The notes under the pieces: model-generated
What the model was told of the DNA's origin: nothing
Seen by the model: the letters and a program-made list of their open reading frames with translations, nothing else
The model's database searches: none
DNA from: an uncultured Archangium sp.
GTDB lineage: Bacteria > Myxococcota > Myxococcia > Myxococcales > Myxococcaceae
Length of the DNA: 16,433 nucleotides
Assembly: GCA_946479335.1 (NCBI GenBank)
Contig: CAMLFP010000086.1
Coordinates: 1 to 16,433 of the forward strand
Direction: 5' to 3'
Shown here: positions 1 through 7,429 of the stretch, one piece after another
Position numbering within the stretch: position 1 is the first letter of the stretch
Layout of the letters: every line of letters begins with the position of its first letter
Made by a program: the position numbers and the translations under genes

Positions 1-1
1 C

Positions 2-919
<918 letters not shown>

Positions 920-927
920 ACCTGCTC

Positions 928-943
928 ATTTCACTTTTGAAAT
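928..943. promoter_or_regulatory. Upstream activator site 1 (dyad)
   Basis: Perfect inverted repeat ATTTCA-CTTT-TGAAAT, 6-bp arms and 4-bp spacer, starting 8 bp after the activator stop codon. Its centre lies about 84 bp upstream of the -24 GG of the first sigma-54 promoter, a normal place for an enhancer-binding-protein site. The second dyad has the same arms and spacer length, which supports a shared dimeric protein. That the neighbouring activator is the binder is inference. Confidence 0.65.
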
Positions 944-951
944 ACGCCGGA

Positions 952-967
952 ATTTCATCTGTGAAAT
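952..967. promoter_or_regulatory. Upstream activator site 2 (dyad)
   Basis: Perfect inverted repeat ATTTCA-TCTG-TGAAAT, with arms identical to the dyad centred 24 bp to the left and only the 4-bp spacer different. It lies about 60 bp upstream of the -24 element. Paired sites about two helical turns apart are typical for cooperative loading of NtrC-type activator oligomers. Confidence 0.65.
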
Positions 968-1017
968 GGCGCCGCGGGTTTCGGCTCTCAACTCTTTGAA
1001 AAGACGCACGTGACGGC

Positions 1018-1033
1018 TGGCACAGAGTTCGCT
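1018..1033 (+). promoter_or_regulatory. Sigma-54 promoter 1 (-24/-12)
   Basis: TGGCACAGAGTTCGCT fits the sigma-54 consensus TGGCAC-N5-TTGCW with one change (TCGC for TTGC). The invariant GG (1019-1020) and GC (1031-1032) are exactly 10 bp apart. Predicted transcription start is about 1043-1044. Two activator-type dyads lie upstream and a structured RNA lies downstream. Confidence 0.85.
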
Positions 1034-1042
1034 GGTCGTACC

Positions 1043-1163
1043 GGCGCGCTCGGGATCTGAGCGCCGAAGGGGTTCCCCCCCACCACTTCGGTCGCCGCTC
1101 GAGCCCTCAGTACCCACGAAGACCTGCGGCTCGGTGCGAAAGTACCGAGCCGCCTTCGTTTCT
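1043..1163 (+). ncRNA. pxr: Pxr-like sRNA, copy 1
   Basis: About 120 nt from the predicted sigma-54 start to the T-tract. Three hairpins are visible. (a) GCGCTC (1046-1051) pairs with GAGCGC (1059-1064). (b) 1065-1073 pairs with 1082-1090 (one G-A mismatch) and presents an eight-base loop of T plus seven C (1074-1081); the extra pair C1064-G1091 is possible only if (a) opens. (c) A terminator hairpin at 1117-1158 with a GAAA tetraloop and a one-sided four-base bulge (1122-1125). No credible ORF with a ribosome site lies here. The M. xanthus Pxr sRNA, as I recall it, also has a sigma-54 promoter, sits beside an NtrC-type regulator gene, carries a functionally critical run of seven cytosines in a loop, and represses development while nutrients last. 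The sRNA call is strong; the name Pxr rests on memory plus synteny. The 5' end is inferred from the promoter only. Confidence 0.78.
1117..1163 (+). terminator. Terminator hairpin of sRNA copy 1
   Basis: GCGGCTCGGT (1126-1135) pairs perfectly with 1144-1153. G1136-T1143 and C1137-G1142 close a GAAA tetraloop. CGAAG (1117-1121) pairs with CTTCG (1154-1158), leaving the bulge ACCT (1122-1125) on the 5' side only. TTTCT follows. The T-run is short, so it may act both as terminator and as a functional RNA domain. Confidence 0.7.
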
Positions 1164-1187
1164 GCGGGCGTTCAGTCGTGCGATGCA

Positions 1188-1203
1188 GTTGCAACGTTGA
1201 AAT
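1188..1203. promoter_or_regulatory. Degenerate activator half-site upstream of promoter 2
   Basis: GTTGCA-ACGT-TGAAAT keeps the right arm and the 4-bp spacer of the two perfect dyads, and four of six bases in the left arm. It is centred about 73 bp upstream of the -24 element of promoter 2, a spacing comparable to that at copy 1. It may be a weaker activator site, or copy 2 may rely on the upstream pair. Tentative. Confidence 0.35.
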
Positions 1204-1266
1204 TCCGAGATTGCGATTGCACCATCTGTCAGCGCGTAAGTTATTGAAATCAGAAAACTAAGTGGC

Positions 1267-1282
1267 TGGCACGGTACTCGCA
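1267..1282 (+). promoter_or_regulatory. Sigma-54 promoter 2 (-24/-12)
   Basis: TGGCACGGTACTCGCA matches TGGCACG-N4-TTGCW with the same single deviation (TCGC) as promoter 1. GG (1268-1269) and GC (1280-1281) are again exactly 10 bp apart, 249 bp downstream of promoter 1. The preceding bases GGC are also shared. Predicted start is about 1292-1293. Confidence 0.85.
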
Positions 1283-1291
1283 AAACTCGCC

Positions 1292-1420
1292 GCAAGCCTT
1301 CGGGCTGAGAGTTGAAGTGGTTCCCCCCCACCACTTCAGCGCCCCGGAGGCCTGTAGTGAATGAAGACCCGCGGCTCGGTGCTTCTCGAAAGAGAAGCTC
1401 CGGGCCGCCTTCATTTTTCT
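1292..1420 (+). ncRNA. pxr: Pxr-like sRNA, copy 2 (tandem paralogue)
   Basis: About 128 nt with the same architecture as copy 1. (a) A small 5' hairpin, AGCC-TTCG-GGCT (1295-1306), has the very stable C(UUCG)G tetraloop. (b) A perfect 9-bp stem, 1313-1321 with 1330-1338, carries the same T-C7 loop. (c) A bulged hairpin at 1361-1414 is capped by GAAA. Shared exact blocks include GGTTCCCCCCCACCACTTC and GCGGCTCGGTGC. Base changes relative to copy 1 preserve pairing (C-G to T-A in both the C7 hairpin and the outer terminator stem), which is evidence for selection on RNA structure. The 5' hairpin and the apical stem have diverged, so the copies may differ in target or stability. The 5' end is inferred from the promoter. 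Confidence 0.78.
1361..1420 (+). terminator. Terminator hairpin of sRNA copy 2
   Basis: ATGAAG (1361-1366) pairs with CTTCAT (1409-1414). A 5'-side bulge ACCC (1367-1370) follows. GCGGCTCGG (1371-1379) pairs with 1400-1408 through one G-T wobble, and GCTTCTC (1381-1387) pairs with 1392-1398 under a GAAA loop. TTTTCT follows. The inner stem is longer than in copy 1, while the tetraloop and bulge position are kept. Confidence 0.8.
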
Positions 1421-1502
1421 GGTCGGCTTCTCGGTGAAACGCTCGCAGAAGCGCGAGCGAGTTCCCTGCGAGGCCTCCAGATGAACGCCCCTCGAAAACA
1501 CA

Positions 1503-1531
1503 TTCGCCGACCGGAATGACCGGTCGGCGAA
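1503..1531 (-). terminator. Rho-independent terminator of the nuo operon
   Basis: TTCGCCGACCGG (1503-1514) and CCGGTCGGCGAA (1520-1531) form a perfect 12-bp stem around the loop AATGA. Read on the minus strand it starts 28 nt after the nuoN stop and is followed by TGTGTTTTC, a modest T-tract. No T-run follows on the plus strand, so it serves nuo rather than the sRNAs. Confidence 0.8.
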
Positions 1532-1559
1532 GGGAGCTGCGTCACGCCTCGTTCGGCGG

Positions 1560-3116
1560 CTACTGGCCGAAGACCATGCCGGCGCGGCTGAACCACTCCG
1601 TCACCGGCCCGGGGATGACGCCGAACGCCACCACGGCGATCGACGAGGTGACCAACGCGAACTCCGTCGTCCAGTGGCGGACGGGCAGCGTCGCGTCGGC
1701 CGGCGCCGGGCGCATGAACATGTACACGACGACGCGCAGGTAGAAGTACACGCCCGCCACGCTGGCGAGGATGCCCACCACCGCGAGGCCGATGAGGCCC
1801 GCGTCGATGGCCGCGCTGAACAAGAACAGCTTGCCCAGGAAGCCCACCGTCGGCGGCACGCCGCCCAGCGAGAGCATGAAGAGCGCCATCGCCATCGCCC
1901 AGCCCGGCTTGCGCTGCGCGAGGCCCGAGAAGCGCTCGAGGTCCCACGTGTTGCCGCGCGTCTCGTCTTCGCGGCGCTCCAGCGCGGCGATGGTGCCGAA
2001 GGCGCCCAGCGACGTCACCGTGTACCCGAGGATGTAGAAGAGCAGCCCCTTGAAGACCATCGGCGCCACGTTGCCCGGCGCGATGAGCGGCGTCGCGTTC
2101 AGCACGCCCACCTTCATCGACGCGTCGACGGCGCGAGGCGCGAAGAGCGCGGCCACGCCCAGCAGCATGTAGCCGGCGTGCGCGATGGAGGAGTACGCCA
2201 GCATGCGCTTCACGTTGCGCTGCGGGAGCGCCAGCAGGTTGCCGCCCACCATCGACAGCAGCGCCAGCACGCTGAACACCGTGAAGAGCACCGAGTGGTC
2301 GATGCCCTTGCCGAGGAAGAGGAACACCCGCACCAGCGAGATGAACGCCGCGGCCTTCACGCCCGCAGACATCAGCGCGGTCACCGGCGTCGGCGCGCCT
2401 TCGTAGACGTCAGGCGTCCACTGGTGGAACGGCACCGCCGCCACCTTGAACGCGAAGCCCACCAGCACGAGCCCCAGGCCCGCGTACACGAGGCCCGGCT
2501 TGCTGGCGAAGGCGGCGGGGAGCGCCGCGCTCACGTCGACCAGGCGGGTCGCGCCCGTCGCGCCGTACAGCAGCGCCGCGCCGTACAGCAGCAGCGCCGC
2601 GGCGAAGGCCCCGAGGATGAAGTACTTGAAGCCCGCTTCAGACGGGCGCGGGCCCCGGCGGAGGAAGGCGGTCAGCGCGTAGGTGGCGACCGACATCACC
2701 TCGAGGTTGATGAAGAGCGTCACGAACTCCGCCGACAGCGACAGCAGGCTCATGCCCGCCGACGCGAAGAGGAGCAGCGCGTAGAACTCACCACGCTCCG
2801 CGTTGCGGTGCTTCAAGAAGCCCGCCGAGAGGAACACCGCCAGGAACGCGCCGAGGCACACCAGCGCCGTCGTCCACTGGGAGAACGGGTCCAACACCGC
2901 GTAGCCCTGCAGCACCAGCCGCGCGGGCTCGAAGGCGTTGTGGCCGGCGACGAAGCCGGCAACCGCCGTCACGATGCCCGCGAGGATGGCCTGATACGTG
3001 CGCTGCGTGGAGGTGAGGAACACCTCCGAGAGCATCAGCGTGACGCCGCCCAACAGCAGCAGGCCGGCCGGCATCACCGGGAAGAACTCTGAAAGCGTGA
3101 AGTCTGGAGTCGTCAC
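1560..3116 (-). CDS. nuoN: NADH-quinone oxidoreductase subunit N
   Basis: 518 residues, normal for NuoN. It is one of three antiporter-like, proton-translocating subunits in the membrane arm of respiratory complex I. Multi-spanning hydrophobic protein with the Proton_antipo_M core. Landmarks are the TM5 glutamate E139 in NLEVMS, the mid-membrane lysine K224 in FAFKVAAVPFHQW, the next lysine K254 in AGVKAAAF, and NVKRMLAYSSIAHAGYM (301-317). The GTG start at 3116 was chosen because AAAGG lies 7 nt upstream and the preceding in-frame residues are Arg/Ser-rich and unlike the family. It starts 10 nt after the nuoM stop, and its ribosome site overlaps that stop. Last gene of the operon, followed by a strong terminator. 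Confidence 0.96.
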   Translation of the reverse strand: MTTPDFTLSEFFPVMPAGLLLLGGVTLMLSEVFLTSTQRTYQAILAGIVTAVAGFVAGHNAFEPARLVLQGYAVLDPFSQWTTALVCLGAFLAVFLSAGFLKHRNAERGEFYALLLFASAGMSLLSLSAEFVTLFINLEVMSVATYALTAFLRRGPRPSEAGFKYFILGAFAAALLLYGAALLYGATGATRLVDVSAALPAAFASKPGLVYAGLGLVLVGFAFKVAAVPFHQWTPDVYEGAPTPVTALMSAGVKAAAFISLVRVFLFLGKGIDHSVLFTVFSVLALLSMVGGNLLALPQRNVKRMLAYSSIAHAGYMLLGVAALFAPRAVDASMKVGVLNATPLIAPGNVAPMVFKGLLFYILGYTVTSLGAFGTIAALERREDETRGNTWDLERFSGLAQRKPGWAMAMALFMLSLGGVPPTVGFLGKLFLFSAAIDAGLIGLAVVGILASVAGVYFYLRVVVYMFMRPAPADATLPVRHWTTEFALVTSSIAVVAFGVIPGPVTEWFSRAGMVFGQ

Positions 3117-3126
3117 AGGGAAACCT

Positions 3127-4905
3127 TTAGGGGTTCTGCGCGGGCTGCAGCTGGGGCTGCACCGGCTGGAAAACGACGGGGCGGTTGGGCTTGAGGAGCT
3201 GGTTGCGGAACTGCGCCGCATCCTGCGGGGCCGGCATCGGCGCCGGAGCCGCCACCGCGACCGGCGACGCGGGCAGCGCACGCACCTCCACCCGCACCTT
3301 CGAGTCGTCGGCCACGCCGCCCAGCGCGTACTTCGCGCGCGCCACGAAGCGCTCGCTCGCAGGGTTCAGCACGTCGAGCACCGGCTGCGGGCGGAGGCCC
3401 ATGACGACGATGAGCACCAGGAAGGGGATGGCCGCCGCCAGCTCGCGGCCGGAGAGGTCCTTCAGCGTCAGGTTCTCCTGGTGCGTCAGCGGGCCGAAGA
3501 AGACCTTCTGCACCATCCACAGCATGTAGGCCGCGCCGAGGACCACCGCCGTCGCGCCGAGGACGCCGAACGCGAGCGGGAGGTTCGACTTGATGGTGCC
3601 CAGCAGCACGAGGAACTCGCCCACGAAGCCGTTGGTGCCCGGCACCGCGATGCTGGAGAACGTCACCACGAGGAAGAACGCCGTGTACACCGGCATCACC
3701 TTCGCCAACCCGCCGTACTCGCTCATCAGACGCGCGTGGCGGCGCTCGTAGAGGAAGCCGAAGAGCAGGAACAGCGCGCCCGTCGACACGCCGTGGTTCA
3801 GCATCTGGTACGCGCTGCCGGTCGCGCCTTCGGGGGTGAAGGCGAAGATGCCCAGCATGCAGTAGCCGAGGTGGCTCACCGACGAGTACGCGATGAGCTT
3901 CTTGATGTCGCGCTGCGCGAGGCACATCAGCGCGCCGTAGACGATGCCGATGACCGCCAGCGCCGCGATGACGCTCTGATAGTGCCGCGCCTGCACGGGG
4001 AAGAGCGGCACCGCGAAGCGCCAGAAGCCGTAGGTGCCCAGCTTCAGCATCACGCCGGCCAGCGCGATGGAGCCCGCCACCGGCGCCTGCACGTGCGCGT
4101 CAGGCAACCACGTGTGCACGGGGAACATCGGCACCTTGATGGCGAACGCGAGCGCGAACGCGAGGAACAGCCACGGCCCGAAGCGGAAGAGCGCCATCGC
4201 CACCGGCGTCAGGCCGCTGCCGTCGCCGCCCGGGTTGTTCTGCAGGTACAGCGCGAGCTCGCGGTTGGCCGTCAGCAGGCCGTTGTACAGCGTCGAGTAG
4301 TCGAAGCTCCGCGCGCCGGCGGGCGCCGCGAGGAAGTACACGGCGAAGAGCGCCAGCAGCATCAGCACCGAGCCGACCATCGTGTAGAGGAAGAACTTGA
4401 TGGCGGCCTTCTGGCGCTCCTCGGAGCCCCACACGCCGATGAGCAGGTACATGGGCACCAGCACCGACTCGAAGAACATGAAGAACAGCAGCGCGTCGAT
4501 GGCCGAGAACGCGCCGTAGGTCGCGGTCTGGAGCACCAGCAGCGCGAGGTGGAACTCCTTCACGCGCTCCTGCACGAAGCTCCATGACGAGAGCACCAGC
4601 ATCGGCCCCAGCACGCCCGTCAGCAGCAGCAACGAGATGCCCAGGCCGTCGACGCCCACGTGGTAGCTGACGCCGACGTCGGTGAGCCACTCCAGGCGGT
4701 ACTCGAGCTGGAACTCGGTGGGCGACTTCGCGTCGAAGCGCAGCCACGCCCAGATGGTGGTGAGCAGGCTGCCCAGCATGCCGGCGAGGGTGACCGCGCG
4801 GATCTGCCCCTTCTCGCCCTTGGGCAGCAACGCCACCAACCCCGCCACCAGCAGCGGGAAGAAGATGACGAGGTTCAGAATGCGTGAGTCGTAGATGGAG
4901 TTCAT
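3127..4905 (-). CDS. nuoM: NADH-quinone oxidoreductase subunit M
   Basis: 592 residues. Antiporter-like proton channel subunit of complex I. Key residues are the TM5 glutamate E146 in FFMFFESVLVPMYL, K257 in AFAIKVPMFPVHTWLPDAH, and K288 in GVMLKLGTYGFW. The conserved core ends near residue 510, as in typical NuoM of about 500-510 residues. About 70 extra residues follow, soluble and rich in Pro, Ala, Val and Gln, ending in PVQPQLQPAQNP. The extension is in frame with no sign of a shift, so it looks like a lineage-specific tail. ATG start; only 3 nt separate it from the nuoL stop (TAA AAG ATG), which suggests translational coupling. Confidence 0.96.
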   Translation of the reverse strand: MNSIYDSRILNLVIFFPLLVAGLVALLPKGEKGQIRAVTLAGMLGSLLTTIWAWLRFDAKSPTEFQLEYRLEWLTDVGVSYHVGVDGLGISLLLLTGVLGPMLVLSSWSFVQERVKEFHLALLVLQTATYGAFSAIDALLFFMFFESVLVPMYLLIGVWGSEERQKAAIKFFLYTMVGSVLMLLALFAVYFLAAPAGARSFDYSTLYNGLLTANRELALYLQNNPGGDGSGLTPVAMALFRFGPWLFLAFALAFAIKVPMFPVHTWLPDAHVQAPVAGSIALAGVMLKLGTYGFWRFAVPLFPVQARHYQSVIAALAVIGIVYGALMCLAQRDIKKLIAYSSVSHLGYCMLGIFAFTPEGATGSAYQMLNHGVSTGALFLLFGFLYERRHARLMSEYGGLAKVMPVYTAFFLVVTFSSIAVPGTNGFVGEFLVLLGTIKSNLPLAFGVLGATAVVLGAAYMLWMVQKVFFGPLTHQENLTLKDLSGRELAAAIPFLVLIVVMGLRPQPVLDVLNPASERFVARAKYALGGVADDSKVRVEVRALPASPVAVAAPAPMPAPQDAAQFRNQLLKPNRPVVFQPVQPQLQPAQNP

Positions 4906-4908
4906 CTT

Positions 4909-7098
4909 TTAGAGCACCTTGAACAACGTCCACACGAGGCCGCCGGCCGCCGCCAGCGCCATCACCGCGGCGTACATCTGCGCGTCGCCCGTCTGGAAGA
5001 ACCGAAGCATCGCGCCGGTGCGCGCCGTCACCCACGCCGTGCCGTGCACCAGCACCGAGTCGATGAACACCGCGTCGACCACCCGGTGGAGGATGCGCGC
5101 CAGGAAGCCCAGCGGCTTGATGATGAGGAAGTCGTAGACCTCATCGACGTAGAACTTGTTGTACGAGAACTTCTTGAGCGGGTTGAGGAAGTCGAGCTTC
5201 CCGCCGCCCGGCAGGAAGCGCCGGTAGATGAAGAAGGCCAGCCCGCCGGAGACGATGGCCATCAGCCACGCCTGGAGCCACGGGCCCAGCATCGACTCGT
5301 GCTCGTGCGGCACCTCGAGGAACTGCTTCTGCGCGACCAGCTCGTTCGCCGTGCGGAAGACGGGGTCGAGGAAGTTCTCCATCAGCGTCTGCGTCACCTC
5401 GGTGCCGCCCCGCTGGATGTGCATGATGGGCAGGCCGTGCACCAGCGCGACCACCGCCAACACCGCGAGGATGACGAGCGGCACGGTCATCGCCGGGGCC
5501 GACTCGTGCGCGTGCGGAACCTTGGCGTCCTTCGCGCGCTCGCCCTCGAACGCCAGGAAGTACGCGCGCATCATGTAGAACGCGGTGCCCGCGGCGGTGA
5601 CGGTGCCCAGCACCCACGCCACGGTCTGCAGCGTGTGGAAGCCCGCGATGTGCTGCGTGTGCGCGATGTGGAGGATGGCGTCCTTCGAGAAGAAGCCCGA
5701 CAGCGGCACGATGCCGGTGATGGCGAAGGTCGACACCAGGAACGTCGCCCAGGTGATGGGCATCTCCTTGCGCAGGCCGCCCAGCTTGGTCACGTCTTCT
5801 TCTTCGGCGTTGCCGTGCATCACGCTGCCTGCGCCGAGGAAGAGGCACGCCTTGAAGAACGCGTGGGTCAACACGTGGAGGAAGGCCGCCCAGAAGGCGC
5901 CCACGCCGATGCCGAGGAACATGAAGCCCAGCTGCGACACCGTCGAGTACGCGAGGATCTTCTTGAGGCCCTTCTGCGTGAAGGCGATGAGCGCGGCGAC
6001 CAGCGCGGTGGTGGCGCCGATGAGCGCGATGACGATCATCGCGGTCGGCGAGAGCACCACGAAGTACGCCATGCGGCAGAAGAGGTAGATGCCCGAGGTC
6101 ACCATCGTCGCGGCGTGGATGAGCGCGGAGACCGGCGTCGGGCCGGCCATCGCGTCAGGCAGCCACACGTAGAGGGGGATCTGCGCCGACTTGCCCGCCG
6201 CGCCGAGGAGGAAGCACAGCAGGATGATGGTCAGCGCCAGCTCGTAGGTCAGCCCCTCGAGCGGCCCGGAGACGATCTTCTTGTCGAGCAGGTTGGGCAG
6301 CGTCTTCGCGGTCTCCTCGAGCACCGAGAAGGCCAGCGGGCCCTTCTCCATCACGCCCGCGTTGTAGCGCGCGGTCACCGTCTCTCCGGTGACGCCGGCG
6401 CGGCCGAGCTCCTGCGCGGGCAGCTTGGCGATGCTCTCCACCGTCAACACGGTGAGGAACGCCGCGACCAGGAAGCCGAAGTCGCCGATGCGGTTGGTGA
6501 TGAACGCCTTGCGGCCGGCGAAGGCCTTCTGCGGGTCGTCGTACCAGAAGCCGATCAGCAGGTAGCTGCACATGCCGACGCCCTCCCAGCCCACGAACAG
6601 CAACGGGAGCGAATCGGCCAGCACCAGCGTCAACATCGCCGCGACGAACAGGTTCAGGTACGCGAAGAAGCGCCAGTAGCCCGCGTCGTGGCTCATGTAC
6701 TCCGACGCGTAGATGTGAATCAGCAGACCGACGCCGGTGATGACCAGCAGCATCGTGCCCGACAGGTGGTCGGCGTAGAGCCCGAAGTTGACGCGGAACA
6801 AGCCCGCCTGGAACCAGGTGCCGAAGTCGTGGCCGACCGCGTAGCCCACCGCGCCGAACGGCGTGCCGGCCGCGGTGCGGTAGTCGTTGATGGTCCAGAA
6901 CTCGAGGAGCGACAGCAGGAAGCTGCCCGCCACCGCGCCGATGGCGACGAGGTGCACGTTGGCGCGGCCGATGACCTTGCCGAACACGCCGCTGATGAAG
7001 GCGCCGATGAGCGGCAGCGCGATGATGAGCCACAGGGAGCTGCCGGCCTGCTCGGCGTCGATGGGCGCGCTCTGAAAGAAGTGCTGAAGGTTTTCCAC
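4909..7098 (-). CDS. nuoL: NADH-quinone oxidoreductase subunit L
   Basis: 729 residues, longer than the roughly 610 of E. coli NuoL. The distal antiporter-like subunit of complex I. Features include E172 in FVGWEGVGMCSYLLIGFWY, K303 in GAAGKSAQIPLYVWLPDAMAG, and H328 in SALIHAATMVTSGIY. The C-terminal part (about 640-729) should form the long lateral helix and last anchor; it contains FSYNKFYVDEVYDF. Insertions around 220-285 and 560-610 explain the extra length. The GTG start at 7098 has GAGGAA 6 nt upstream, overlapping the nuoK stop; the N-terminus ENLQHFFQS leads straight into the first membrane segment. Sits between nuoK and nuoM on the same strand. Confidence 0.96.
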   Translation of the reverse strand: MENLQHFFQSAPIDAEQAGSSLWLIIALPLIGAFISGVFGKVIGRANVHLVAIGAVAGSFLLSLLEFWTINDYRTAAGTPFGAVGYAVGHDFGTWFQAGLFRVNFGLYADHLSGTMLLVITGVGLLIHIYASEYMSHDAGYWRFFAYLNLFVAAMLTLVLADSLPLLFVGWEGVGMCSYLLIGFWYDDPQKAFAGRKAFITNRIGDFGFLVAAFLTVLTVESIAKLPAQELGRAGVTGETVTARYNAGVMEKGPLAFSVLEETAKTLPNLLDKKIVSGPLEGLTYELALTIILLCFLLGAAGKSAQIPLYVWLPDAMAGPTPVSALIHAATMVTSGIYLFCRMAYFVVLSPTAMIVIALIGATTALVAALIAFTQKGLKKILAYSTVSQLGFMFLGIGVGAFWAAFLHVLTHAFFKACLFLGAGSVMHGNAEEEDVTKLGGLRKEMPITWATFLVSTFAITGIVPLSGFFSKDAILHIAHTQHIAGFHTLQTVAWVLGTVTAAGTAFYMMRAYFLAFEGERAKDAKVPHAHESAPAMTVPLVILAVLAVVALVHGLPIMHIQRGGTEVTQTLMENFLDPVFRTANELVAQKQFLEVPHEHESMLGPWLQAWLMAIVSGGLAFFIYRRFLPGGGKLDFLNPLKKFSYNKFYVDEVYDFLIIKPLGFLARILHRVVDAVFIDSVLVHGTAWVTARTGAMLRFFQTGDAQMYAAVMALAAAGGLVWTLFKVL

Positions 7099-7108
7099 GG
7101 TGAATTCC

Positions 7109-7420
7109 TCAGTGCTTCATCGACTGGATTTCCTCGATGTTCACCGTGCCTCGCGCACGGAACACCGAGATGACGATGGCCAGACCAACCGATGCTTCGG
7201 CGGCGGCGACGGCGATGATGAAGAAGGCGCTCAGGTGGCCGAGGTCGTCACCGCGCTCCCGCGCGAACGCGAGGAAGGTGAGGTTCGCGGCGTTCAGCAT
7301 CAGCTCGATGCACATGAACACCACCAGCGCATTGCGGCGGATCAGCACGCCCAGCATGCCGAGGCAGAACAGCCCGGCGGCCAGAATCAGGTAGTGCGTC
7401 GTGGGGACGGTCTCAATCAT
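7109..7420 (-). CDS. nuoK: NADH-quinone oxidoreductase subunit K
   Basis: 103 residues with three membrane helices, standard for NuoK (MrpC-like). It contributes to the proton pathway between the quinone module and the antiporter subunits. Both essential membrane glutamates are present: E39 in FMCIELMLNAANL and E75 in VAAAEASVGLAIV. ATG start at 7420 with the weak ribosome site GAAAG upstream. It begins 9 nt after the nuoJ stop and ends 10 nt before the nuoL start. Confidence 0.96.
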   Translation of the reverse strand: MIETVPTTHYLILAAGLFCLGMLGVLIRRNALVVFMCIELMLNAANLTFLAFARERGDDLGHLSAFFIIAVAAAEASVGLAIVISVFRARGTVNIEEIQSMKH

Positions 7421-7429
7421 GGCTGACTT

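Noticed and set aside
1071..1337. Repeated 19-bp block GGTTCCCCCCCACCACTTC as part of a CRISPR array or mobile-element repeat
   Set aside because: Only two copies 248 bp apart, each inside the same promoter-hairpin-terminator unit; no array periodicity, spacers, transposase or target duplication.
926..1501. Several short minus-strand ORFs across the left intergenic region (for example 926-1117, 1107-1334, 1250-1501)
   Set aside because: They lie antisense to the sigma-54 promoters and sRNA hairpins, lack ribosome sites, and have no recognisable protein features; two of them look alike only because they read the duplicated RNA.
1674..7173. Long plus-strand open frames opposite nuoN, nuoM and nuoL (1674-3092, 2998-4587, 5044-7173)
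   Set aside because: His/Arg/Glu/Gln-rich products with no domain pattern; antisense shadows caused by high third-position GC in real nuo genes.
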